The notes under the pieces were generated by a model. That model saw only the letters and a program-made list of their open reading frames with translations, was not told the origin of the DNA and ran no database searches. From the NCBI GenBank assembly GCA_016710065.1, contig JADJLP010000001.1, positions 496,001-560,000 of the forward strand: DNA of 64,000 nt. The letters are read 5' to 3'. Shown here piece by piece: positions 31,160-40,452 of this stretch; positions within the stretch are counted from its first letter, which is position 1; every line of letters starts with the position of its first letter. The stretch comes from Candidatus Ideonella esbjergensis. Its GTDB lineage: Bacteria; Pseudomonadota; Gammaproteobacteria; Burkholderiales; Burkholderiaceae_C. The translations under genes and the position numbers were made by a program.

Positions 31160-32356
31160 TCAGGGCCGCTGGAACCAGGCTTCGGCCAGCCTCACCCACA
31201 GCGACGCACCCAGCGGGATGGCCTGGTCGTTGAAGTCGTAGTTGGGGTTGTGCAGGGTGCAGGGGCCCAGGCCGTGGCCGTGCTCGCGGTGGTTGCCCTC
31301 TCCATTGCCAATCACGAAGTAGGCACCGGGCTTTTCGAGCAGAAAGTAGCTGAAGTCTTCAGCGCCCATGGTGGGCTCGAAGGCCAGCGCGTTGGCTGGG
31401 CCCACCAGGTTGGCCATCACGCCGCGCACAAACTGGGCCTCGGCCCGGTGGTTCACGGTGGGCGGGTAATTGCGCACGAACTCGAACTCCACGTTGGCGC
31501 CAAATGCGGCGGCCGTGTGGTGGGCCACCTCGCCCATGCGGCGCTCGATCATGTCGAGCAATTCCAGCGTGAAGGTGCGCACCGTGCCTTCAATCACGCA
31601 GTGGTCGGGCACCACGTTGGTGGCTTCTCCGGTGTGGATCATGGTCACCGAGATCAAGCCGGCCTCGGTGGGCTTCTTGTTGCGAGTGACGATGGTCTGG
31701 AAGGCCTGCACCATCTGGCAGGCCACCGGCACCGGGTCGATGCCCAGGTGCGGCAGCGCGGCATGTGCGCCCTTGCCGGTGATGGTGATCTTGAACTCAT
31801 TGCTGCTGGCCATGGCCGGGCCTTCGCAGACGGCGAACTGGCCCAGCGCGATGCCCGGCCAGTTGTGCATGCCGAACACGGCGTCCATGGGGAACTGCCG
31901 GAACAGGCCGTCCTTGATCATCTCGCGCGCGCCGCCGCCGCCTTCTTCAGCCGGCTGGAAGATCAGGTAGACGGTGCCGTCGAATTCGCGGTGCTGGGCC
32001 AGGTGGTGGGCAGCGGCCAGCAGCATGGCGGTGTGGCCGTCGTGGCCGCAGGCGTGCATCTTGCCGGGGTGCTGGCTCTTGTGCGCGAACTGGTTGTGCT
32101 CGGTCATGGGCAGGGCGTCCATGTCGGCACGCAGACCGATGGCCTTGGGGCTGTTGCCGCCCGTGCCCTTGACGATGCCCACCACCCCGGTGGTTCCCAG
32201 GCCGCGCTGCAGGGGGATGCCCCACTCGGTGAGCTTGGAAGCCACCAGGTCAGACGTGCGCACCTCTTCGAAGCACAGCTCGGGATGGGCGTGGATGTCG
32301 CGGCGCAGCGCGGCGATGCGGTCGGCCTGCTCGGCGATGTTGGCAATGACGTTCAT
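31160..32356 (-). CDS. M20-family amidohydrolase (hippurate hydrolase-like)
   Basis: Zinc-dependent amidohydrolase of 398 residues. The metal-binding set appears as LRADMDALP and KMHACGHDGHTAMLL (Cys103, His105), with the later PTMGAEDFSYFL motif. This is the HipO/AbgB/IAA-amino-acid hydrolase subfamily that cleaves N-acyl amino acids. Substrate is not determined. It is divergent from the molybdopterin oxidoreductase gene (74 nt between starts) and lies upstream of the isochorismatase operon on the same strand. Confidence 0.9.
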   Translation of the reverse strand: MNVIANIAEQADRIAALRRDIHAHPELCFEEVRTSDLVASKLTEWGIPLQRGLGTTGVVGIVKGTGGNSPKAIGLRADMDALPMTEHNQFAHKSQHPGKMHACGHDGHTAMLLAAAHHLAQHREFDGTVYLIFQPAEEGGGGAREMIKDGLFRQFPMDAVFGMHNWPGIALGQFAVCEGPAMASSNEFKITITGKGAHAALPHLGIDPVPVACQMVQAFQTIVTRNKKPTEAGLISVTMIHTGEATNVVPDHCVIEGTVRTFTLELLDMIERRMGEVAHHTAAAFGANVEFEFVRNYPPTVNHRAEAQFVRGVMANLVGPANALAFEPTMGAEDFSYFLLEKPGAYFVIGNGEGNHREHGHGLGPCTLHNPNYDFNDQAIPLGASLWVRLAEAWFQRP

Positions 32357-32430
32357 GAAGACTCCAGCGAACCATTCGATATTACCCGTGGGGCCAGGGC
32401 CTGGCAGGGTGCTGTGACATCATCCTTGCC

Positions 32431-34497
32431 ATGAGTGAGACCACCCCCGATCTGGCCCCCACGGCTGCCCTGCGCACCGTGCACGGCGCCTGCCCGCACG
32501 ACTGCCCCGACACCTGCGCCCTGCAGGTGACGGTGGAAGGCCAGCGCATCGTCAAGATCCAGGGCGACCCGGCGCACCCACCCACCCACGGCGCGCTGTG
32601 CACCAAGGTCTCGCGCTACGCCGAGCGCACCGACCACGCCGAGCGCGTGCTCACGCCTTTGAAGCGCTCGGGGCCCAAGGGCGCGGGCCAGTTCAAGGCT
32701 GTGGGCTGGGACGAGGCGCTGGACGAGATCGCGGCCAAGTTGAAAGCCATTGCCGCGCGCGACCCCGAGGCCATCCTGCCCTACAGCTACGCAGGCACCA
32801 TGGGCCTGGTGCAGGGCGAGAGCATGGCGGCGCGCTTTTTCAACCAGCTGGGCGCCTCCCAGCTGGACCGCACCATCTGCGCTTCGGCCGGCGGCGAGGC
32901 CCTGGTGCAAAGCTATGGCGGCAAGCTGGGCATGCACTTGGAGAACTTCGCCCAGGCCAAGCTGATCCTGATCTGGGGCAGCAACTCCATCGCCTCCAAC
33001 CTGCATTTCTGGACCTTCGCGCAGGCCGCCAAGCGCGCCGGCGCCAAACTCATCGCCATCGACCCGCGCAAGACCGAGACCGCCGAGAAGTGCCATCAGC
33101 ACATCGCCCTGCTGCCCGGCACCGACGGCGCGCTGGCCCTGGGCCTGATGCACGAGCTGATCAGCCACGACTGGCTGGACCACGACTACATCGCACTGCA
33201 CGTGGAAGGCTGGCCCGAGCTGCGCGAGCGCGCGCTGCAGTGGCCGCCCGAGCGTGTGGCCGAGGTCTGCGGCATCACGCCTGATGAAGTGCGGCAGCTG
33301 GCCAAGGACTACGGCAGCACCGCACCCGCCGCCATCCGCCTGAACTACGGCATGCAGCGCGTGCACGGCGGCGGCAATGCGGTGCGCCTGGTCTCGCTGC
33401 TGCCCTGCCTCACGGGGGCCTGGCGCCATGCGGCGGGTGGCCTGCTGCTCTCGGCCTCGGGCTGGTTTGCGGCGGTGAAGAACGACGCGGTCTTGCAGCG
33501 GCCCGACCTGCTGGCTGGCCGCCGCCCGCGCACCATCAACATGAGCACCATCGGCGACGACCTGCTGCGCGATGCCAGCCCCGGCTTCGGGCCGAAGGTG
33601 GAGGCGGTGATCGTCTACAACAGCAACCCGGTGGCCGTGGCGCCAGAATCGCGCAAGGTGGTGGCCGGTTTTGCGCGCGAGGATCTGTTCACCGTGGTGC
33701 TGGAGCACTTCCTCACCGACACCGCCGACCACGCCGACTACGTGCTGCCCGCCACCACGCAGCTGGAACACTGGGACGTGCACACCAGCTACGGCCACAC
33801 CTATGTGCTGCTGAACGAGCCGGCCATTGCGCCGCGTGGCCAGGCGAAATCGAACGCCGAGATCTTCCGTTTGCTGGCGGCGCGCATGGGCTTCACAGGT
33901 CCCTGCTTCGCCGACGATGACGAAGCCCTGGCCCGCCAGGCCGTGAACAGCAGCATCGACTTCGCCGAATTGCAGCAGCGCGGCTGGGTGAAGCTGCCCA
34001 TCCCCGACGCGCCGTTTGCTGAAGGCGGATTCAAGACGCCCAGCGGCAAGGCCCGCGCCTGCGCGCCCGGCGTGGCCTTGCCCGACCACGTGCCGAATCT
34101 TGAAAGCGCGCGCAGCGCGCCGGCATTAGCCCAGCGCTACCCGCTGGCCATGATCTCGCCGCCGGCCCGCCACTTCCTCAACAGCACGTTCGTGAACGTG
34201 AAGAGCCTGCGCGACATCGAAGCCGAGCCGGTGCTGGAGATGCACGCGGCCGATGCCACCGCGCGCGGCCTGGCCGATGGGCAAGTGGTGAAGGTCTGGA
34301 ACGACCGTGGCGAGTACCACTGCGCCCTGCGCGTGAACCAGCGGGCCCGGCCCGGCGTGGTGAACGGCCTGGGCGTGTGGTGGCGCAAGCTGGGCCCCAA
34401 CGGCACCAATGTGAACGAACTGACCCAGCAGGGCCTCACCGACATGGGCCGCGCGCCGACTTTCTACGACTGCCTGGTCGAGGTGGCAGCGCTGTGA
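32431..34497 (+). CDS. Molybdopterin-dependent oxidoreductase (DMSO reductase family)
   Basis: Single-subunit member of the bis-MGD oxidoreductase family, 688 residues. An N-terminal 4Fe-4S motif is Cys21-x3-Cys25-x3-Cys29-x27-Cys57 (ACPHDCPDTCALQ). A LIWGSNSIASNLHF cofactor-binding region and a C-terminal molydopterin-dinucleotide-binding domain (LGVWWRKLGPNGTNVNE) follow. There is no Tat signal, so it should be cytoplasmic. No Fe-S or membrane partner genes are adjacent. Its electron partner and substrate are unknown. fdhD and mobA, needed for this enzyme class, lie 20 kb downstream. Confidence 0.88.
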   Translation: MSETTPDLAPTAALRTVHGACPHDCPDTCALQVTVEGQRIVKIQGDPAHPPTHGALCTKVSRYAERTDHAERVLTPLKRSGPKGAGQFKAVGWDEALDEIAAKLKAIAARDPEAILPYSYAGTMGLVQGESMAARFFNQLGASQLDRTICASAGGEALVQSYGGKLGMHLENFAQAKLILIWGSNSIASNLHFWTFAQAAKRAGAKLIAIDPRKTETAEKCHQHIALLPGTDGALALGLMHELISHDWLDHDYIALHVEGWPELRERALQWPPERVAEVCGITPDEVRQLAKDYGSTAPAAIRLNYGMQRVHGGGNAVRLVSLLPCLTGAWRHAAGGLLLSASGWFAAVKNDAVLQRPDLLAGRRPRTINMSTIGDDLLRDASPGFGPKVEAVIVYNSNPVAVAPESRKVVAGFAREDLFTVVLEHFLTDTADHADYVLPATTQLEHWDVHTSYGHTYVLLNEPAIAPRGQAKSNAEIFRLLAARMGFTGPCFADDDEALARQAVNSSIDFAELQQRGWVKLPIPDAPFAEGGFKTPSGKARACAPGVALPDHVPNLESARSAPALAQRYPLAMISPPARHFLNSTFVNVKSLRDIEAEPVLEMHAADATARGLADGQVVKVWNDRGEYHCALRVNQRARPGVVNGLGVWWRKLGPNGTNVNELTQQGLTDMGRAPTFYDCLVEVAAL

Positions 34498-34504
34498 GCT
34501 TGCC

Positions 34505-35626
34505 ATGCGCCTGGGTCGTCTGCTGATCATGGCCAGTGCGGCGGGTGTGCTGCTGGTGGCCGTGGCAGCGGGCACGCTGTGCCTCAGCAGCGGCTGCAGT
34601 TCGGTGGGCTACCTGGCCCAGTCGGCCAGCGGCCACCTGGGCCTGCTGCACGGCGCCAAGCCGGTGAACGAGTGGCTGCAAAACCCGGCGACCCCCGAGT
34701 CGCTCAAGCAGCGCCTGGCCCTCACCCAGCGCATGCGCGACTTTGCGGTGAGCGAGCTCGCCGAGCCCGACAACCACAGCTACCGCCGCTATGCCGACAT
34801 CGCGCGCCCGGCGGCGGTATGGAACGTGGTGGCCGCGCCCGAGCTCTCGCTCACACTGCAGACCTGGTGCTTCCCCATCGTGGGCTGTGTAGGCTACCGG
34901 GGCTACTTCAACCAGACCGATGCCGAGGCCGCCGCACAGGCCTTGCGCGCCGAAGCCGCCCCTGGCGCACTGGAGGTGAGCGTGTACGCCGTGCCGGCCT
35001 ACTCCACGCTGGGCTATTCCGACTGGCTGGGCGGCGACCCGCTGCTCAGCAGCTTCGTCCAGTGGCCCGAGGGCGAGCTTGCGCGGCTGATCTTCCACGA
35101 GCTCTCACACCAGGTGGTCTACGTGGCTGGCGACACCATGTTCAACGAGTCCTTCGCCACATCGGTGGAGCGGCTGGGTGGCGAACGCTGGCTGGCTGCC
35201 CACGCCAGCGAACCCGCGCGCCAGCAATACCGCCAGTTCGACGGCCGCCGGCAAGACCTGCGCATGCTGTTGCTGCGCACACGCGAGCAACTGGCAGCGC
35301 TCTATGCCGGCCCCGGGGCGGACGCCGCCAAGCGCGAGCGCAAAGCGGCCATCATGGCGGCGATGCTGAGGGAATATGCCGAGGTCAAGGCCCGGCGCTG
35401 GGCCGGCTACGCGGGCTACGATGCCTACGTGCAGAACGCCAACAACGCCACGCTGGGCATCCAGGCCGCCTACACCCAGTGGGTGCCGGCCTTCGACGCG
35501 CTGTTCGAGCAGCAGGGGCGCGATTTCAAGCGCTACTACGCCGAAGTGAAGCGCCTGGCCACCCTGCCCAAGGCGGAGCGCGACGCCACCCTGTACGCCC
35601 TGATGCCGGCCAGCGCTGGCCACTGA
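34505..35626 (+). CDS. Predicted aminopeptidase lipoprotein (COG4324 type)
   Basis: Putative zinc peptidase of 373 residues. The signal peptide ends in the lipobox LSSGC (Cys31), so it is probably membrane-anchored. The zinc motif HELSH is at His198-Glu199 to His202, followed by a downstream NESFAT segment that likely gives the third ligand (Glu). VYAVPAYSTLGYSDWLGGDPLL is characteristic of this family. It starts 7 nt after the oxidoreductase gene. Confidence 0.85.
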   Translation: MRLGRLLIMASAAGVLLVAVAAGTLCLSSGCSSVGYLAQSASGHLGLLHGAKPVNEWLQNPATPESLKQRLALTQRMRDFAVSELAEPDNHSYRRYADIARPAAVWNVVAAPELSLTLQTWCFPIVGCVGYRGYFNQTDAEAAAQALRAEAAPGALEVSVYAVPAYSTLGYSDWLGGDPLLSSFVQWPEGELARLIFHELSHQVVYVAGDTMFNESFATSVERLGGERWLAAHASEPARQQYRQFDGRRQDLRMLLLRTREQLAALYAGPGADAAKRERKAAIMAAMLREYAEVKARRWAGYAGYDAYVQNANNATLGIQAAYTQWVPAFDALFEQQGRDFKRYYAEVKRLATLPKAERDATLYALMPASAGH

Positions 35627-35649
35627 AACCCACCCACCACAGCAACGCC

Positions 35650-35961
35650 ATGGCCGAGATTCAACTGCACCGAGACCACACCTTGGGCCTGGCCCGCGCC
35701 CGCAAGGTGGCACTGAAATGGGCTGAGCATGTCGAAAAGCAGTTCGACATGGAATGCACGATCCTGGAAGGCGACACCTCCGACACCGTGGAGTTCACCC
35801 GCTCGGGCGTGAGCGGCAGCATGGAGGTATCGGGCAAGCACTTCGAGCTGCAGGCCAAGTTGGGCTTCCTGCTCGGCGCCTTTGCCGGGCAGATCGAGGC
35901 GGAGATCAAGCGCCAGCTGGACGATGCGCTGGCCAAGGAGCAGGCCAAGAAGAAGAAATGA
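35650..35961 (+). CDS. Polyhydroxyalkanoic acid system family protein
   Basis: Small cytoplasmic protein of 103 residues of the PHA_gran_rgn type, found near polyhydroxyalkanoate granule genes. It begins MAEIQLHRDHTLGLARARKV and ends in a Lys-rich helical tail (LAKEQAKKKK). The role is not well defined. It starts 23 nt after the peptidase gene. It is close to an acyl-CoA-binding protein and a wax ester synthase, which suggests a storage-compound context. Confidence 0.8.
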   Translation: MAEIQLHRDHTLGLARARKVALKWAEHVEKQFDMECTILEGDTSDTVEFTRSGVSGSMEVSGKHFELQAKLGFLLGAFAGQIEAEIKRQLDDALAKEQAKKKK

Positions 35962-36001
35962 AGCAGGCCGGTGACGTCGCGTCGACGCGGCCCACCGTGC
36001 A

Positions 36002-36256
36002 TCACTTCAGTGATTCGATCAGGTCGATGTAGGCCTGCATCGCGTCGTCCTTGGACTGGCCCTTGGCCTCGGCCCAGGCGTCGAACTTGGCGCGGCCCAC
36101 CATGTCGGTGAAGCCCGGGCGCTTGCCCTGAACGTCGCCCTCGGTGGACTGCTTGTACAGCGCGTAGATCTTCAGCAGCGTCATGTTGTCGGGCTTCTCG
36201 GGCAACTGCTTGCTCTCGGCAACGGCCTTCTCGAATGCGGTTTTCAGGGCTGACAT
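36002..36256 (-). CDS. Acyl-CoA-binding protein
   Basis: Small four-helix protein of 84 residues that binds long-chain acyl-CoA. Family residues are visible in LLKIYALYKQSTEGD and in FTDMVGRAKFDAWAEAKGQS (Lys and Trp at the ligand site). It is read opposite to the wax ester synthase gene that follows, separated by 108 nt. It may supply or buffer acyl-CoA for that enzyme. Confidence 0.92.
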   Translation of the reverse strand: MSALKTAFEKAVAESKQLPEKPDNMTLLKIYALYKQSTEGDVQGKRPGFTDMVGRAKFDAWAEAKGQSKDDAMQAYIDLIESLK

Positions 36257-36364
36257 GGCAGGTCTCCTCGTGTGGGCTGTCTGGGTGAAAGTCAGAGCTT
36301 GACGCCGGGGATGTTAACCAGCATCGTCGCCCCTTTGCCCATCCCCGCCTAGAGGAAGCCCTCC

Positions 36365-37819
36365 ATGTCTGCACCTGCTGCCCAGCGCATGACGCGCGTC
36401 GACACCGCCTGGCTGCGCATGGACAACGACGCCAACCTGATGATGATCGTGGGCGTGTGGATGATCGAGCCCGCGCTGGCCCTGGCCGAGCTGCGCGAGC
36501 GCGTGGCCAGCCGCTTGCTCAAGTACGACCGCTTCCGCCAGAAGGCCGTGGAAGACACCATGGGCGCGCACTGGCTGGAGGATGTGGATTTCGACATCGC
36601 CCACCATGTGGTGCCCGAGACGCTGAGCCCGCGTCCCGGCCAGAACCCCGTGGACGCGCTGAAGGACCGCGTGGCCGAGCTCACCGCCACGCCGCTGGAC
36701 CGCGACCGCCCGCTGTGGCAGTTCCATCTGATCGAGCACCTGGATGCGGGCGATGGCCGGGGCCGCAGTGCTTTCGTGATGCGGGTGCACCATTGCATAG
36801 GCGATGGCATTTCGTTGGTCTCGGTGATGCTTTCGCTCACCGACGGTGGCAAGCCACCGCCCGAGCGCAAGCCCGCCGCGCCCGACGAGGACGAGGAAGC
36901 CGATTGGCTGATGGACACCTTGGTGAAACCCATCACCAACCTCACCATCAAGGCCATCGGCGTCACCGGTGGCGGCATGGCCAAGGGCATCGACCTGATG
37001 GGCCAGCAGGGCCACCCGCTGGAGGGCGGTGCCGAACTGGCCAAGATGAGCTACCAGGTGCTGAGCGACGCCGCTTCGATGTTGCTGATGCCCGACGACT
37101 CGCCCACCTCGCTCAAGGGCAAGGCCACGCCGGGCAAGAAGGTGGCCTGGGGTGAGCCCTTGTCACTGGAACTGGTGAAGTCCGTGGGCCAGGGCCTGGG
37201 CGCGTCCATCAACGATGTGCTGCTCACCTGCGTGGCTGGTGCCATAGGCGACTATCTGCGCAGCCGTGGTGAAGACCCGACCGGCAAGGAGATAAGGGCC
37301 ATGGTGCCGGTGAACCTGCGCCCCATGGACCAGGCCTGGAAGCTGGGCAACCGCTTCGGGCTGGCGCCTCTGGTGCTGCCCATAGGCATCGCCAACCCCA
37401 TCGCCCGGCTCGATGCCGTGCGCGCACGCATGAATGATCTGAAGGGCGGCTACCAGCCGGTGCTGGCCTTCGCCATGTTGGCGGTGGCTGGCTTGCTGAT
37501 CAAGCCCATGCAGGATGCGCTGCTGGGCCTGTTCAGCAAGAAGACCACGGCCGTGATGACCAACGTGCCTGGCCCGCGCGAGGCTTTGCAGCTGTGTGGC
37601 CGCACCTTGAAGCAGGTGATGTTCTGGGTGCCGCAGAGTGGCGATATCGGCATGGGGGTGAGCATCCTCAGCTACGCCGGCAATGTGCAGTTCGGTCTGA
37701 TCACCGACGATGTGCTGTGCCCGCATCCGGACCAGATCGTCTCGCGCTTCCAGCCCGAGTTCGACAAGCTGCTGTACCTGTCGCTGATGCTGCCCTGGGA
37801 GGGGCAATTGGCGGCTTGA
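36365..37819 (+). CDS. Wax ester synthase/diacylglycerol acyltransferase (WS/DGAT)
   Basis: Acyltransferase that esterifies fatty alcohols or diacylglycerol with acyl-CoA to make neutral storage lipid. The catalytic HHxxxDG motif is HHCIGDG at residues 142-148. The PLW motif (RDRPLWQF) is near 116 and the NDVLL motif is in GASINDVLLTC. The 484-residue length is normal for bacterial WS/DGATs. It is flanked by an acyl-CoA-binding protein gene. It is convergent with the flagellar flgF; a palindromic repeat lies between. Confidence 0.92.
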   Translation: MSAPAAQRMTRVDTAWLRMDNDANLMMIVGVWMIEPALALAELRERVASRLLKYDRFRQKAVEDTMGAHWLEDVDFDIAHHVVPETLSPRPGQNPVDALKDRVAELTATPLDRDRPLWQFHLIEHLDAGDGRGRSAFVMRVHHCIGDGISLVSVMLSLTDGGKPPPERKPAAPDEDEEADWLMDTLVKPITNLTIKAIGVTGGGMAKGIDLMGQQGHPLEGGAELAKMSYQVLSDAASMLLMPDDSPTSLKGKATPGKKVAWGEPLSLELVKSVGQGLGASINDVLLTCVAGAIGDYLRSRGEDPTGKEIRAMVPVNLRPMDQAWKLGNRFGLAPLVLPIGIANPIARLDAVRARMNDLKGGYQPVLAFAMLAVAGLLIKPMQDALLGLFSKKTTAVMTNVPGPREALQLCGRTLKQVMFWVPQSGDIGMGVSILSYAGNVQFGLITDDVLCPHPDQIVSRFQPEFDKLLYLSLMLPWEGQLAA

Positions 37820-37840
37820 GTGGGTTCTCTGTTGACAGCG

Positions 37841-38089
37841 CTTCTCGGTCATTCCCGCGCAGGCGGGAGTACAGGTTTTTGCCCAGCCCTTTGCTGATGC
37901 GGCGGCGTGCGGAGCATGCATCCAAGACATGCTGGCCGCATCTTGTTTGAGTGCAACGCGCAGCGCCGACCGCCACAGCATGAGCCCGCGCCGGCTGGCC
38001 GCCTGGCGCCGGTGCATCGGAAGCCAAAGACAGGGATTCCCGCCCCCCCGCCTTCGCGGGGGCAGGCTCCGCGGGAATGACGAAGAAGG
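37841..38089. repeat. Composite palindromic repeat (copies R2 and R3 with inner segment)
   Basis: R2 (37847-37875, ggtcattcccgcgcaggcgg and onward) and R3 (38016-38085, cggaagccaaagaca ... gcgggaatgacg) face each other around a 140-nt inner segment with its own inverted parts (gcatgcatcc, gacatgctgg). R3 can form a long GC-rich hairpin. The unit fills the gap between WS/DGAT and flgF, where it may end transcription from both sides. Parts recur at R1, R4, R5 and R6. No real gene is seen here. Confidence 0.8.
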
Positions 38090-38110
38090 CGTGGGCGGTC
38101 GGGCTCGACC

Positions 38111-38839
38111 TCAAGCGTTGTTCGACAACAGCTTCGAAGCTGTCTGCTCCTGCTTCTCGCTGGTGGTGATCAGCTTCATCTGCTGCTCGAATTGCCGCGC
38201 CGCCGTGATCATCGCGACCATGGTTTCCACCGGGCTCACGTTCGATCCTTCGAGCGAGCCATCCTGCAGCCGGGCGTTCGCATCGGCGTCCAGGTCGCCA
38301 GCGGCGGCGCGGAACAAGCCGTCGTTGCCGCGCGCGAGTGGGGTCTCAGGCGTCACCATCTTGATCTTGCCGATGCTCTGCGGCTTGGCGTTGCCGGTCT
38401 TGGCGGTCACCGTGCCGTCGGGCGCGATCTGCACGCTGGCGTTGGCGGGCACGCTGATGGGGCCGCTGTCGCCCACCACCTGCAGGCCGCTGGCGGTGGT
38501 GAGCAGGCCCTCGGCATTCACTTCCAGTGCGCCGGCCCGCGTGTAGGCCTCGGTGCCTTCCAGCGATTGCACGGCCATCCAGGCGCTGCCCTTCATCGCC
38601 ACATCGAGGTTGCGGCCCGTGGTTTGCATGCTGCCTGCGTCAGGCTTGTAGCCCACCGTGGTTTCCAGTGCGTAGACCCGTGTGGACGCACCGCTGCCCT
38701 GCACCGGCACGGCCCGAAAGGCCGCCATCTCCTCGCGAAAGCCATTGGTGCTGACGTTGGCCAGGTTGTTGGCCAACACCTCCTGCCGGTGCATGGCCGC
38801 CTTCGCGCCGGCCATCGAGAGGTAGATCATGCGGTCCAT
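38111..38839 (-). CDS. flgF: Flagellar basal-body rod protein FlgF
   Basis: Proximal rod protein of the flagellar basal body. The N-terminal rod motif MIYLSMAGAKAAMHRQEVLANNLANVSTNGF and the C-terminal SNVSPVETMVAMITAARQFE mark the family. The 242-residue length is normal. It is the last gene of flgBCDEF here; flgG, which normally follows, is absent and a repeat composite begins 22 nt further on. Confidence 0.95.
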   Translation of the reverse strand: MDRMIYLSMAGAKAAMHRQEVLANNLANVSTNGFREEMAAFRAVPVQGSGASTRVYALETTVGYKPDAGSMQTTGRNLDVAMKGSAWMAVQSLEGTEAYTRAGALEVNAEGLLTTASGLQVVGDSGPISVPANASVQIAPDGTVTAKTGNAKPQSIGKIKMVTPETPLARGNDGLFRAAAGDLDADANARLQDGSLEGSNVSPVETMVAMITAARQFEQQMKLITTSEKQEQTASKLLSNNA

Positions 38840-38865
38840 GGCGAACTCCTGGTGCGTCAGCTAGA

Positions 38866-40404
38866 TCAACGCAGGTTGACCAGGGTCTGCATCACCTGGT
38901 CCAGCGTCTTGATGGTCTGGGCGTTGGCCTGGTAGTTGCGCTGGGCGGTGATCATGTTCACCAGCTCAGAGGTCAGGTCCACGTTCGATTCTTCCAGCGC
39001 GCCGGCCTGGATGGCGCCCAGATTGCCCACACCCGGCGTACCCACAATCGGGTCGCCCGAAGCATAGGTGCGCTGCCAGCCGTTGCCACCGATGGGCTGC
39101 AGGCCCTGCATGTTGCGGAAAGTGGCCAGCTCCAATTGACCGGCGGGCTTGCTCTGGCCGTTGGAATAGCGTGCCGTGATGATGCCGCTGGACTCCACCA
39201 CGATGCTGGTGAGCGAGCCCGGCGCATAGCCGTCTTGCGCCAGGTTGGTGACCGAGAAATCAGATCCGTACTGTGTGGACCCCACAAAGCTCAGCGCCAC
39301 ACCGGTGATGGGCAACGAGACCGCGCCGGTGGCGCTGGTGGCAGCCGGGATGTCCAGGGTGATCGATGCGGGCGCAGGGTTGGCGCCAGCGGCGTCAAAG
39401 GTGATGGCGGTCACCGGCTGCGGGTCGGCGGCCGTGCCCAGGATGCTGTTGCCGTTGGCAGTGACGTACACATTCCATTGGTCGGTGCCGGCCTTCTGGA
39501 AGTAGTAGTTCAGTGCCACCGTCTGCCCCTTGGCATCAAACACCGTGAGCGAGGTGGCCTTGTTGTAGGTGTTGGGGTTGCTGAAATCGATCTTGCCGCT
39601 GGCGTTGGCCGTCGCCAACGCGGTGGTGGCCTGGGTCACGGCGGCGTCGGCTGAGGTGACGGCGTTGGTGGCCTGCGTCAAGGCAGACGTGGCGGTGAGT
39701 ACCACGTTGGCGGCGTCGGCTGCAGCCTGCTGCAAGGTGGCGTTGGCTGGGTCGGCGGCCAGCGCGGCGTCGGCATCGGCCTTGGCAATGTCGGCGGCGT
39801 CCTTGGTCACGGTCGCGGCGGCCAGAGCGGCGTCGGCGTTGGCCTTGTTGGTCTGGGCGGTGTTCAGGGCCGTGGTCGCCTGGCTCACCGGGTTGGTGGC
39901 GGCGGCGCGTGCGTCCACGTTGAACTCCATGCCGATCTTGGTGGTGGCGTTGGGGTTGATGCCAGCGGTGGGCAGCACCAGCGGCAAGGCCTGGCCGGGC
40001 TGGATGGTGCCGGTGTTGTCGGCCGCATACCCCAGCAACTGCAGGCCTTCGTTGTTCACCACGTGGCCGGTGGCGTCAACCTTGAACTGGCCGTTGCGCG
40101 AATAGCTCACCGGGTTCTTGCCGTCGGTGAGCTGGAAGAAGCCGCCGCCGTTGATGGCCAGGTCCATGGGGTTGGACGTGGCCGTGATGTTGCCCTGCGT
40201 GAACTGCTGCGACACCGCCGCCAGCCGCACGCCGATGCCGATGTTCATGCCGCCACCGCCGTTGAGCGCGTTGGCGTACATGTCAGAGAACTCGGCCCGC
40301 GACTGCTTGGAGCCGAAGGTGTTGGCATTGGCGATGTTGTTGCCGATCACGTCCAGGTTCTTGGACGAGACGTTCAAACCGGAGAGGCCTTGTTGGAAGC
40401 TCAT
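38866..40404 (-). CDS. flgE: Flagellar hook protein FlgE with long alanine-rich insertion
   Basis: Builds the flagellar hook. The N-terminal MSFQQGLSGLNVSSKNLDVIGNNIANANTFG-type region and the C-terminal NMITAQRNYQANAQTIKTLDQ region form the D0/D1 core. At 512 residues it is about 100 longer than usual. The excess is residues about 173-268: nearly all Ala, Asp, Thr, Asn, Lys, Gln, with repeats such as NADAALAAATVTKDAAD, reading like a helical coiled coil. The domain then resumes with NPNTYNKATSLTVFD. The frame is intact across it, so it is not a sequencing artefact of frame type. Confidence 0.92.
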   Translation of the reverse strand: MSFQQGLSGLNVSSKNLDVIGNNIANANTFGSKQSRAEFSDMYANALNGGGGMNIGIGVRLAAVSQQFTQGNITATSNPMDLAINGGGFFQLTDGKNPVSYSRNGQFKVDATGHVVNNEGLQLLGYAADNTGTIQPGQALPLVLPTAGINPNATTKIGMEFNVDARAAATNPVSQATTALNTAQTNKANADAALAAATVTKDAADIAKADADAALAADPANATLQQAAADAANVVLTATSALTQATNAVTSADAAVTQATTALATANASGKIDFSNPNTYNKATSLTVFDAKGQTVALNYYFQKAGTDQWNVYVTANGNSILGTAADPQPVTAITFDAAGANPAPASITLDIPAATSATGAVSLPITGVALSFVGSTQYGSDFSVTNLAQDGYAPGSLTSIVVESSGIITARYSNGQSKPAGQLELATFRNMQGLQPIGGNGWQRTYASGDPIVGTPGVGNLGAIQAGALEESNVDLTSELVNMITAQRNYQANAQTIKTLDQVMQTLVNLR

Positions 40405-40452
40405 GGGGTGCTCCTGAAATCTGCTGTGGGGTCGTGTTGATAAGAGCGGGGC

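Noticed and set aside
37701..38114. Minus-strand open frame through the composite repeat
   Set aside because: It is the translation of the palindromic repeat and part of the convergent WS/DGAT gene; no family features.
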